Source: Chitinophaga rhizophila (GTDB lineage: Bacteria > Bacteroidota > Bacteroidia > Chitinophagales > Chitinophagaceae). From it: 64,000 nucleotides of DNA. Positions within the stretch are counted from its first letter, which is position 1; each line of letters begins with the position of its first letter. The DNA lies in NCBI RefSeq assembly GCF_019492185.1, contig NZ_JAICCF010000003.1, positions 1,054,001 to 1,118,000 on the forward strand, written 5' to 3'. Shown piece by piece: positions 28,179-35,853 of the stretch. The position numbers and the translations under genes were made by a program. The notes under the pieces were generated by a model. The model saw only the letters and a program-made list of their open reading frames with translations, searched no databases and was not told where the DNA came from.

Positions 28179-28262
28179 TTTTTATTTTATAAATACTGTT
28201 ATGTGCCATAGCCGTACAGAAAGTGGAGCTGGTTCAGGTACATAACCCCAAATTGACAGATC

Positions 28263-28850
28263 ATGAGAAACGTAATTCAATCAGTAAGAGAGGCATTGCT
28301 TACCAACTTCAGGGAGTTAGATACCTGGTTCGAAAAAGATTTCGACCTGTTACACTTTAAACCGGATACAGACCAATGGAATATCCGGGAAGTGCTGGAG
28401 CACATTAGCCTGACCAACTATTTCCTGTTACTTATTATTAATAAGAGCACACGTAGAGCACTTGACCGTAAAGCTGCCGCTAATTCAATTATTATTCCGG
28501 CAGACTACATGGACAAGTTTGACAAGATTGATGTGATAGGCAGCCGTGCGTTCCAGTGGGTGAGGAATGAGCACCTGGAACCAAGTGGTTTGCAGGATAT
28601 GAGAGATATCAGAACACTACTGAAACAACAGTTTGCGCAGTGCATGTATAATCTGAGCTTGTTGAAAAACGGCGAAGGAATGCTGGTGCTTACTAATATG
28701 TCTGTCAATCATCTGGGTAAACTGGATATCTATCAGTATATCTATTTCCTGACTAAACATATCGAGCGTCATATTGGCCAGATGAAACGTCTGGAAAGGG
28801 AGTATGCAGGCGTAGTAGAAGAGGATGCAGAAGATATGGTGCTGATCTGA
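28263..28850 (+). CDS. DinB family protein
   Basis: A 195-residue soluble four-helix-bundle protein of the DinB/YfiT superfamily. The expected metal-binding histidines are present: His47 (REVLEHISLTNYF), then His166 and His170 (FLTKHIERHIGQM). Members are damage-inducible proteins or metal-dependent thiol (bacillithiol/mycothiol-type) transferases; the particular reaction is unknown here. The gene lies alone, with a terminator 85 bases upstream that could control it. Confidence 0.85.
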   Translation: MRNVIQSVREALLTNFRELDTWFEKDFDLLHFKPDTDQWNIREVLEHISLTNYFLLLIINKSTRRALDRKAAANSIIIPADYMDKFDKIDVIGSRAFQWVRNEHLEPSGLQDMRDIRTLLKQQFAQCMYNLSLLKNGEGMLVLTNMSVNHLGKLDIYQYIYFLTKHIERHIGQMKRLEREYAGVVEEDAEDMVLI

Positions 28851-28990
28851 AATGAATTAGGAATTAGTACGGCGGTATTAAAGATTACGCATCCGGCTAC
28901 AATCTAAGTCAGGATGGAAGTAATTGGCTATAATGTTCCCTGATTCCTGATTAATTTCTCGTTTCTCTTAAGAAAAAATGTGCAAAAAAA

Positions 28991-29022
28991 TTGTTAAACT
29001 CCAAATAATCTCTATATCTTTG
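28991..29022 (+). promoter_or_regulatory. Strong Bacteroidota-type promoter of transcript B
   Basis: TTG (28991-28993), 21 bases, then TATCTTTG (29015-29022): a full match to the -33/-7 consensus. Transcription should start near 29029. Confidence 0.75.
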
Positions 29023-29053
29023 CACTATCATTAACGAATAAACTATTTAAAAC

Positions 29054-29146
29054 ATGCTCAATAAACAATATCAAATGAACACAGCGCCAGCATCCTTCGC
29101 GGAGGGTCGTGGCAACGGGTTCCGGGCATGTTATAGTTTTATATGA
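29054..29146 (+). CDS. Possible 30-residue leader peptide / small protein in transcript B
   Basis: ATG to TGA, 30 codons, starting MLNKQYQMNTAP and ending with RACYSFI. The ATG is about 25 bases after the predicted transcript start. It contains no run of one amino acid that would mark classical attenuation. The stop lies 25 bases before the terminator stem, so translation could affect termination. The product is unknown and chance is possible. Confidence 0.3.
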   Translation: MLNKQYQMNTAPASFAEGRGNGFRACYSFI

Positions 29147-29171
29147 GGAAGATTAATTCGTATATATAACA

Positions 29172-29204
29172 AGCCCCGGGACAAGCACCCGGGGCTTTTT
29201 TTTT
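29172..29204 (+). terminator. Intrinsic terminator of transcript B
   Basis: AGCCCCGGG (29172-29180) pairs perfectly with CCCGGGGCT (29188-29196), followed by a run of nine Ts. Confidence 0.92.
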
Positions 29205-29344
29205 CAGCAAAACTGAATGAAAGGCAAACGGATAAAAAGATATAAAAGCCAGGGCCATTCAATTGAATGGAGCATAGTACTGATGTTGTCAGGACTAAAC
29301 AGACCAGGTATGCGGTAATGTAGTATATACGTTAGCGTTATATG

Positions 29345-29377
29345 ACCCGGTTTGCTGTATGCTGACCGGGTTTTTTT
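29345..29377 (+). terminator. Third orphan terminator upstream of the AAA ATPase gene
   Basis: ACCCGGT (29345-29351) pairs with ACCGGGT (29365-29371), followed by seven Ts. No gene ends before it, so a further short transcript from about 29205-29345 is implied, though no promoter was found. Confidence 0.8.
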
Positions 29378-29563
29378 ATGAGATTTTGGATTGAGTAGGT
29401 ACAATTAGTTAACGTAAAGCGGGGTAATCCTGCCCCGCTTAAATATGAAAAAAGAGATGTTCAATCAAGATATTTTGTTTCATCTTAATTTGCATTAACC
29501 CCCCAATTGTTGTCATTACCGGACGCTTAGCGCGTTCCGGTACATGATAACCGACTAAACATG

Positions 29564-29571
29564 TACATTTG
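29564..29571 (+). promoter_or_regulatory. -7 promoter element of the AAA ATPase gene
   Basis: TACATTTG matches TAnnTTTG exactly, 18 bases before the ATG at 29590. It implies a short leader and argues against the upstream TTG start, which lies inside the element. Confidence 0.55.
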
Positions 29572-29589
29572 CACACTTATTTGAACAGC

Positions 29590-30651
29590 ATGGAGAATAT
29601 TTTACAGCAGCGGGTGATTGGAGGAGATAATATTTTCGGGAACGGATTGCTGGAAAGCAGACCTTTCTACCTGTATTATTTTAATGCATTGCCTAATGTT
29701 AGCTTTGTTTATACTATAAATGGAGAAAAAGCACTGGCCGCTTTTAGAAAGGCCTACGAAAAGCAGATAGTAAAGATATACAGCAGGGAAGAGATCGGGG
29801 ATAAAGACACGGAATATAAACACGATCTGGCCCTGGTTGTATTGGATAATGAGTGTGTCATCGAATTTGGTGATGATTACTGCGAAATTCTGCACAACGG
29901 CAAGTCAGATACTTTTGTAAAAGAAGTCACTGCCGTGGTACGTAAATACCGGACCCGCGAGAAGCGCAAGAAGTTTGAGATCAACCTGATTACCTCTGGT
30001 GAACGCGGACTAACCTTGAAGGCAATGGAGTTCAAGAAAACCAAGCTTGATTTATCCCTTTACTATGAGGATGATTTCGTAGCAATAGATCAGATGATCT
30101 ATAAGCGTCTGAATACCAACGATGATAAGGGTATCGTGCTGCTGCACGGTGTGCCGGGTACCGGGAAGACCACTTACCTGCGTTACCTGATAGGCAGGCT
30201 TAAAAAGCGAGTGCTCTTTTTGTCGCCCTCAGTCGCAGCCAACCTGATGCAACCTGACTTTATTGATCTGCTGATTGACAATCCGAATACTATTCTGGTT
30301 GTTGAAGATGCAGAAAATATTATCATGGACAGGAAGACTACTGGTAACTCGTCAGTATCAAATCTGTTAAACCTCTCTGACGGTCTGCTTGCAGACTGTA
30401 TGAACGTACAGGTGATCTGCACATTTAATAGTGACCTTTCCCAGATAGACAGTGCGCTGTTGCGTAAAGGAAGGTTAATTGCCAAATACGAGTTTGGTAA
30501 ACTGTCTGTACCGAAGGCACAGAAACTTTCCGGAAAGCAAGGCTTTGAAACAGTGATTAATCAGCCTATGACTATCGCGGAGGTAATGAATCAACATGAG
30601 CCTTCCTTTGAGAAGAAAGAGATTCCAATAGGTTTCCGCGCCAGACTCTAA
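29590..30651 (+). CDS. AAA family ATPase with uncharacterised N-terminal domain
   Basis: A 353-residue protein. The frame opens at a TTG (29569), but the ATG at 29590 follows a perfect -7 element (TACATTTG, 29564-29571) and is preferred. The C-terminal half is an AAA module: Walker A GVPGTGKT (187-194), Walker B LVVEDAEN (Glu239-Asp240), sensor Asn280 in CTFNSDL and an arginine-finger-like LLRKGRLIAKYEF. The N-terminal 150 residues match no domain I know; they contain many acidic residues and a stretch FEINLITSGERGLTLKAMEF. It may be a remodelling ATPase. No partner gene is adjacent, so its job is open. Confidence 0.85.
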   Translation: MENILQQRVIGGDNIFGNGLLESRPFYLYYFNALPNVSFVYTINGEKALAAFRKAYEKQIVKIYSREEIGDKDTEYKHDLALVVLDNECVIEFGDDYCEILHNGKSDTFVKEVTAVVRKYRTREKRKKFEINLITSGERGLTLKAMEFKKTKLDLSLYYEDDFVAIDQMIYKRLNTNDDKGIVLLHGVPGTGKTTYLRYLIGRLKKRVLFLSPSVAANLMQPDFIDLLIDNPNTILVVEDAENIIMDRKTTGNSSVSNLLNLSDGLLADCMNVQVICTFNSDLSQIDSALLRKGRLIAKYEFGKLSVPKAQKLSGKQGFETVINQPMTIAEVMNQHEPSFEKKEIPIGFRARL

Positions 30652-30662
30652 ATACCTGATAC

Positions 30663-30702
30663 CAATTGCAGATGTGTGCTTAGGTGCACGTTTGTAATTG
30701 GT
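30663..30702 (+). terminator. Probable terminator after the AAA ATPase gene
   Basis: ACCAATTGCA pairs with TGTAATTGGT with one bulge, and TTCTTTATT follows. The stem is AT-rich and the loop is long, so this is a moderate call. Confidence 0.5.
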
Positions 30703-30820
30703 TCTTTATTGTCTATAAAAATGATAGACTAATGTGATGAAAATACTGTAATATTGTTTTGATTTAGCTCCGTTGGCCACCAAACAATAGAGGAAACCCG
30801 TAATTCGAAACTTTATTTGC

Positions 30821-32035
30821 GTGCATTTAAATCACATGGCGTGGGCAGTCCCGCTATTTCTGGCACTGATGGGAATTGAATACCTGGTGGCCAGGAAGAC
30901 AGGGAAGAACTATTTCGGCTTCAGCAGTTCTGTAAGTAATATTAACGTTGGTATTGCAGAACGGCTACTGGATACCTTCACAGTAGGTATTTTCTATTTT
31001 ATTTACGACTATCTGCATTCACATTTCGGCGTATTTAATATCCGTTCGAGCGTACTGCTATGGGTAACACTCCTTATTATTACAGATTTCATCTGGTACT
31101 GGTACCACCGGTTAGCTCATGAAGTGAACGTCTTATGGGCGGCGCACGTTGTGCATCATCAGAGTGAGGACTTTAATTATACAGTATCTGCACGCATTAC
31201 AGTATTCCAGGCATTCTTCAGAATGTGTTTCTGGTCTGTACTACCAATAATGGGATTCCCGCCGGCAATGATTATTAGTGTACAGCTTGTACATGGCATC
31301 TACCCGTTTTTTATACATACCCGCACGATAGGGAAACTGGGTATACTGGAATATATACTGGTTACTCCGTCTCATCATCGGGTACACCACGCCTCCAATG
31401 AAAAGTACCTTGACAAAAACTATGGTGATGTCTTTATTATATGGGATAAATTGTTTGGCACCTTTGTCGCCGAAGACGAAGAACCTGAGTACGGACTGAC
31501 AAAGCCGCTGGACAGTCATAGCTTCTTGTGGCAGCATTTTCATTTTATCCTGGAAATAATCTATACCCTGAAGCAGACTAAAGGCTTCAAGGCACGCTGG
31601 AACGTAATATTCGGACGCCCCGATCATATTGATCCGGATATTCGTCCTAAGCTGGAAGAGCGTTACCTGTTTCGTACTACGGCGGAAGCCGCTTCAAATA
31701 AACTGCAGCAGTATGTTGTTTGGCAGGTAGGTATTATCCTGTCAGTATTATTCTTCTTTTTGCTGTTTGAGCACTATATCCCGGTGTTTGTACAGGCATG
31801 CATTTCCCTGGTCATATTTCTGACCCTTATTAATAGCGGCGCTATCCTGGAACAACGGCGCTGGGTGTTCTTCCTGGAGTATGCCCGTTTACTGGTAACC
31901 TTTTCAGGCCTTTTCTACATGTGGCCTCATCCGGTATTGTTACTGGTATTTGCTATTGTACAATTGCCGTTTTTCCTATATAGATCAACCCTGGAGAGGC
32001 GATATCTCAGATTGGTGTATGGTACAAGAGGCTAG
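30821..32035 (+). CDS. Sterol desaturase / fatty acid hydroxylase family membrane protein
   Basis: A 404-residue integral membrane di-iron enzyme. The histidine boxes are intact: HRLAH (96-100), HVVHH (109-113) and HHRVHH (185-190). Membrane helices surround them, and a second hydrophobic region in the last 110 residues (about 300-395) is an extension seen in Bacteroidota members. The family hydroxylates, desaturates or cleaves lipids and alkylglycerols; the substrate here is unknown. The start is a GTG at 30821; an ATG at 30836 five codons on is equally possible. Its stop overlaps by 4 bp the stop of the convergent sigma gene. Confidence 0.88.
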   Translation: MHLNHMAWAVPLFLALMGIEYLVARKTGKNYFGFSSSVSNINVGIAERLLDTFTVGIFYFIYDYLHSHFGVFNIRSSVLLWVTLLIITDFIWYWYHRLAHEVNVLWAAHVVHHQSEDFNYTVSARITVFQAFFRMCFWSVLPIMGFPPAMIISVQLVHGIYPFFIHTRTIGKLGILEYILVTPSHHRVHHASNEKYLDKNYGDVFIIWDKLFGTFVAEDEEPEYGLTKPLDSHSFLWQHFHFILEIIYTLKQTKGFKARWNVIFGRPDHIDPDIRPKLEERYLFRTTAEAASNKLQQYVVWQVGIILSVLFFFLLFEHYIPVFVQACISLVIFLTLINSGAILEQRRWVFFLEYARLLVTFSGLFYMWPHPVLLLVFAIVQLPFFLYRSTLERRYLRLVYGTRG

Positions 32036-32520
32036 TGGCGTGGCATACTTGTATACAATAACTTACGGGCCAGGTGAATGCGACTTTTGATAGTACCCAT
32101 TGGTTCATGCAGTATCTCAGCTATTTCATGATATTTGAAACCATCGCAATACAGCAATAGCGGTTTCTTGAACGATACAGGGAGCTTGTAAAGGGTTCCC
32201 TTTATCTCTTTTGTGCATAACATGTTTTCGGCATTTACTTCAGCAAGTGTGTTATTAGTGATGTTGGGTGTGATTTCGCAGGCAGTTGAAAACTTTGCAG
32301 CTCTACGGTATTCGTTAATGAACAGGTTGCGCATAATGGTATAAAGCCACGCCCGGATATTGCTACCTTCTACATACTTGTCTTTATTCTTCAGTGCCTT
32401 ATACAGTGTCTCCTGGTATAAGTCTTTGGCTGCTTCGGCATCTTTCGTTAACGACATGGCAACAGGCATTAGAAAATCTGCGTTTTCCAGTAAATGAGCT
32501 TGGAATGTTGAGAAACTCAT
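32032..32520 (-). CDS. ECF RNA polymerase sigma factor, no adjacent anti-sigma
   Basis: A 162-residue sigma factor, taking the ATG at 32520; the open frame extends to 32580 but those 20 residues are Pro-rich and not family-like. Region 2 is seen in AAKDLYQETLYKALKNKDKY and IRAWLYTIMRNLFINEYRR. Region 4 is seen in LPVSFKKPLLLYCDGFKYHEIAEILHEPMGTIKSRIHLARKLL. It is of the RpoE-like type that Bacteroidota use for envelope or stationary stress. No FecR or zinc anti-sigma gene lies next to it, so control must be elsewhere. It is convergent with the desaturase-like gene and overlaps its last 4 bases. Confidence 0.92.
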   Translation of the reverse strand: MSFSTFQAHLLENADFLMPVAMSLTKDAEAAKDLYQETLYKALKNKDKYVEGSNIRAWLYTIMRNLFINEYRRAAKFSTACEITPNITNNTLAEVNAENMLCTKEIKGTLYKLPVSFKKPLLLYCDGFKYHEIAEILHEPMGTIKSRIHLARKLLYTSMPRH

Positions 32521-32706
32521 GAAATTGGGGGTATGTGGTTTGGGATTGATGTACAGTTGTGCTGACGGCAGGACCGGCATATGAAAGATACAAACGTATA
32601 AATAGCAGAAGATGGATTGACTTGATCGAAATAATTATCACCCTGATATCTAATCTGATCGATGTGTATGATTTTCAATGAAGGAACATTTGTCTCTTAT
32701 TTTTAA

Positions 32707-33004
32707 TAGCTTTGCTACCCGAAGTTTATAAGGGCAACTGTCGCTTCGCAGGCGAAGCAGTTACGTTAACCAGGAAGGATACAGTTGTGAAAGGGGGTAT
32801 GCTGGCGCAGTGTTAATGCCGTCAGGGCTGTTATCGTCAAGCATATGATATACCAGAGCAAAAATGGATGTGTCCTGATAAGGGAAGTGATAACGAGGAA
32901 AGAGTTAGAATTATTGAGCGCCTTCATAAACAGTTGTAAATGAGCCTTTAGAATGTCAATAATGAGATAATGATACGGAAGGGGACGGAAAAGTCCCCTT
33001 TTTT
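32707..33004 (+). ncRNA. Candidate non-coding RNA or operon leader upstream of the EPS genes
   Basis: A perfect -7 element TAGCTTTG (32707-32714), a stem-loop with GCTTCGC-AG-GCGAAGC at its core (32743-32758, outer pairing to 32736-32762) and a strong terminator (32979-33004). The RNA would be about 285 nt. No good -33 element was seen at the normal distance. It could be an independent small RNA or a terminated leader of the EPS operon. Confidence 0.45.
32979..33004 (+). terminator. Intrinsic terminator 0.3 kb before the EPS operon
   Basis: AAGGGGAC (32979-32986) pairs perfectly with GTCCCCTT (32993-33000) around a six-base loop, followed by TTTT. Confidence 0.85.
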
Positions 33005-33211
33005 CATAATCACGAATTGGGAAAAATAAAGGTAAAAAGTATATGGTATACGCAGGAAGAGGTGTATATATATCGTGAACTATTCGCAATTGTTGAGCTT
33101 TGAGAATTAGGTTTTAGCAAGTGATAATCACTATAAAACAGTATGTCAGGGTATCATATGACAATTATTTAATTGGTTTCCATGATGTTAATATTTATAT
33201 GTTATTTTTAA

Positions 33212-33236
33212 TAGATTTGCACCGGATTTTTTCCGG
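33212..33236 (+). promoter_or_regulatory. Probable promoter and 5' hairpin of the exopolysaccharide operon
   Basis: TAGATTTG (33212-33219) is an exact -7 element. A small hairpin CCGGA-TTTTT-TCCGG (33222-33236) lies at the predicted 5' end of the RNA. The leader to the ATG at 33310 would be about 85 nt. Confidence 0.55.
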
Positions 33237-33309
33237 GCAAGAAATTTGCTGAGGCGACGAGCTTAGAATCGATATTTTATAATCCGAATATTTGTTATCC
33301 AAGAAATTC

Positions 33310-35811
33310 ATGTTGAAAAAAGTATTACTGCTGCAACTGTTATTGTTAGTGATGGGCTATTGTGTACAGGCACAGGTATCTGGCATTTCTCAATCCCAAC
33401 TTAGTCAGGTGAAGGTTGACAATCTTTCGGATGATCAGATCCGTCAGATCGTTGCGCAGATGAAGAATAATAATGTCAGCTTCTCTGAAATAGATAGCTA
33501 TGCAGCGCAGAGAGGGATATCTTCTACTGAAACAGCTAAGTTAAAAGCACGTATTCAGCAATTAAATCTGGATAAAGAGCTAACGAGCACACCTGCAAGC
33601 GGTGTGTTTGCTGGTGATTCATCCGGTCGTCAATACAATATCTCTAATGGAGACCAGGATACGGCACAATATTATCAGGATAGATATAAGCAGATAAAGA
33701 ACAGAGAAGACTATGAGCGGGAAATGAAACGCCGTAGAATATTCGGTATGGAACTGTTCAATACGCAGAATCTGACCTTTGAGCCAAACCTTCGTATGGC
33801 AACTCCGGCCAATTACAAAATTGCTACTGATGATGAAATCATCATTGATGTATATGGATATTCTGAAGTACAACACTCACTTAAAGTAACTCCGGAAGGT
33901 TACATCAGGATACCTTATGTTGGCCCTGTATATGTGAACGGCCTGACAATGACTGAAGCTAAGAACCGTATTACCACACAGCTGAGCACGATATATCCGG
34001 GTATCAGGTCTGGAAATACCAACGTACAAGTTTCTTTAGGAAATATCCGCAGTATCAAAGTTATTATGATTGGTGAAGTGGTACGTCCAGGAACCTATAC
34101 ACTTCCTTCCTTAGCAACAGTGGCGAATGCTTTATATGTCTCAGGAGGCCCTAACGAAAATGGTTCACTCAGAAATGTTGAAGTAGTAAGAGGTGGTAAG
34201 AAAATTACATCCTTCGACCTGTACGATTTCCTGATGAACGGAGATCTGAAAGGGAATGTTGTATTGCAGGATCAGGATATTGTACGCGTAAGCCCTTACA
34301 AGAAAAGAGTGGAACTGTTGGGTGAAGTAAAACGTCCCGCAATATTTGAGGCAAAGGATAACGAAACACTGCAACAGATCATTGACTTTGCAGGTGGTTA
34401 TACCGATAACTCTTTCAGAGACGTGATCAGAGCTCTGAGAGTTACTAACAAAGCAAGAGAATATGTAAATATACCGGGAGACTCTATCGCCAGCTTCCGC
34501 CTGAAATCGGGTGACAGATTCTATATAGACTCAGTAATTAACAGGTATACTAACAGAGTAACTATTTCCGGTGCCGTATTCCATGCCGGAGACTATGCAC
34601 TTGAGCCAGGCATGACTGTAGCCGATCTGATCAAACGTGCAGACGGTATTCAGGAAATTGCGGCTACTACAAGAGGTATTATCAGAAGGCTACAGGACGA
34701 TTATACACCTTCCATAATCAACTTCAATGTTCAGGAGGTTATTGCTGGTAAAAGTAATATTCCGTTACAACGTGAAGACAGCGTGATTATCTTCTCAAAA
34801 CTTGCTATCCGTGAGCAATTCCTTGTGAAGATCGGGGGAGAAGTTAATCAGCCCGGATATTTCAGCTACGCGGACAGTATGCATCTGGAAGATCTGATCA
34901 TGATGGCAGGTGGCTTAAAAGATGCGGCAAGTCTGAAACATATTGAAATATCCCGCCGTATCCGTACAGGTGGAAACTTTGATTCCAGCGATGTGAGAAT
35001 GGCGATTACTGAACAATTCGATATTAATTCTGATCTGTCATCCAACACAGCTGCAAGTGCATTTATGTTACAACCATTTGATGAAGTAGTGGTACGCCGC
35101 TCACCATCTTATAGTGAACAGGCAAATGTAACCCTGGATGGTGAAGTTGTGTATCCTGGCACTTATGCTATCAATACAAAGAAAGAACGTATATCTGATG
35201 TTATCAAACGTGCAGGCGGTCTTCGTCCTGAAGCTTCATCAGAAGGAGCAGTTTTGCTACGCAGAACATACACCAACGCACAGGACAGTTCTTTCCAGCT
35301 CAGCAAGTTAGAGGTATTCTACAATAAAGCGCAGGACACTTTTGACGTGGCAAAAACCCGTGCTAGTATAGAGCGTAATGAGCAGTTGCTGGGTATTGAA
35401 CTGAACACCATTTTGCAGAATCCGGGATCAAAATATGATCTATACCTGGAAGAGGGAGATGTGATCAGAATACCTAAAAAGCTGCAGACAGTACAGTTGT
35501 TCGGTGAGGTGTATTTCCCTAAGAAAGTACGTTTTGATAATAATTTCTCTTTCAGAACTTACATACGTGGTGCAGGTGGTTTCACCTCACAGGCACTGAA
35601 AAGAAGAAGTTATATCGTCTATGCGAACGGCGAGGTAAAAAGTACCAGGAAGCTATTGTTCTTCAACAGCTATCCTAAAGTAAAGCCGGGTTCAGAAATT
35701 TATGTTCCTGCTAAGCCTGAAAGAAAAGGACTGACACCAGCAACAGTAGGTATTGCCAGTGGACTGGCATCCGTTGCGCTTATTATTGTAACGATTCTGG
35801 ACAGACTGTAA
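33310..35811 (+). CDS. Polysaccharide export protein with multiple SLBB domains (Wza-like)
   Basis: An 833-residue outer-membrane exporter, taking the ATG at 33310 (an upstream in-frame TTG at 33292 is less likely because the ATG opens the signal peptide MLKKVLLLQLLLLVMGY). A helical N-terminal region (about 20-90) leads to the polysaccharide export domain (about 165-255, DDEIIIDVYGYSEVQHSLKV), then about five SLBB repeats, recognisable by V.L.GEV..PG.Y and VADLIKRADG-type stretches. A hydrophobic C-terminal segment (VGIASGLASVALIIVTIL) ends it. It is much longer than E. coli Wza, as is usual in Bacteroidota. As first gene of the operon it would form the secretion channel with the Wzz-like protein that follows. 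Confidence 0.92.
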   Translation: MLKKVLLLQLLLLVMGYCVQAQVSGISQSQLSQVKVDNLSDDQIRQIVAQMKNNNVSFSEIDSYAAQRGISSTETAKLKARIQQLNLDKELTSTPASGVFAGDSSGRQYNISNGDQDTAQYYQDRYKQIKNREDYEREMKRRRIFGMELFNTQNLTFEPNLRMATPANYKIATDDEIIIDVYGYSEVQHSLKVTPEGYIRIPYVGPVYVNGLTMTEAKNRITTQLSTIYPGIRSGNTNVQVSLGNIRSIKVIMIGEVVRPGTYTLPSLATVANALYVSGGPNENGSLRNVEVVRGGKKITSFDLYDFLMNGDLKGNVVLQDQDIVRVSPYKKRVELLGEVKRPAIFEAKDNETLQQIIDFAGGYTDNSFRDVIRALRVTNKAREYVNIPGDSIASFRLKSGDRFYIDSVINRYTNRVTISGAVFHAGDYALEPGMTVADLIKRADGIQEIAATTRGIIRRLQDDYTPSIINFNVQEVIAGKSNIPLQREDSVIIFSKLAIREQFLVKIGGEVNQPGYFSYADSMHLEDLIMMAGGLKDAASLKHIEISRRIRTGGNFDSSDVRMAITEQFDINSDLSSNTAASAFMLQPFDEVVVRRSPSYSEQANVTLDGEVVYPGTYAINTKKERISDVIKRAGGLRPEASSEGAVLLRRTYTNAQDSSFQLSKLEVFYNKAQDTFDVAKTRASIERNEQLLGIELNTILQNPGSKYDLYLEEGDVIRIPKKLQTVQLFGEVYFPKKVRFDNNFSFRTYIRGAGGFTSQALKRRSYIVYANGEVKSTRKLLFFNSYPKVKPGSEIYVPAKPERKGLTPATVGIASGLASVALIIVTILDRL

Positions 35812-35853
35812 TAGCCACAGATCACTATAAAGAAGATAAAAAATATCAAACAG

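Larger units (their letters stand above)
27400..28262. other. Long intergenic region before the DinB gene with candidate small transcripts
   Basis: The first 400 bases show no feature I can support. From 27809 there is a promoter-like -7 element, a 30-codon ORF, then two strong terminators (27957-27983 and 28147-28178). Between the terminators lies a 12-bp palindrome CTCCTTAAGGAG. The open frames on the minus strand here look like noise. Confidence 0.5.
29029..29204 (+). ncRNA. Candidate small transcript B (small RNA or small mRNA)
   Basis: A transcript of about 175 nt bounded by the promoter at 28991-29022 and a very strong terminator at 29172-29204. It contains a 30-codon ORF and a GC-rich middle (29097-29128) unlike the AT-rich flanks, suggesting RNA structure. 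No Rfam-type family is recognised by eye. Confidence 0.55.
28851..29589. other. Intergenic region between DinB and AAA ATPase genes
   Basis: Holds a weak long-range hairpin after the DinB gene (28855-28867 with 28940-28952, two G-U pairs), candidate transcript B (28991-29204), a 16-bp perfect palindrome CCATTCAATTGAATGG (29255-29270), a third terminator (29345-29377) and the -7 element of the next gene (29564-29571). Confidence 0.5.
32521..33309. other. Non-coding region ahead of the exopolysaccharide locus
   Basis: A 789-bp gap. It contains the promoter side of the minus-strand sigma gene, a plus-strand promoter-to-terminator unit (32707-33004) and a second -7 element (33212-33219) that probably drives the polysaccharide operon. 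No protein gene is credible; all ORFs in the unit are below 12 codons. Confidence 0.55.

Noticed and set aside
28108-28195. 28-codon ORF running through the terminator at 28147-28178
   Set aside because: It translates the hairpin and its T-run into a hydrophobic tail, as expected from chance reading.
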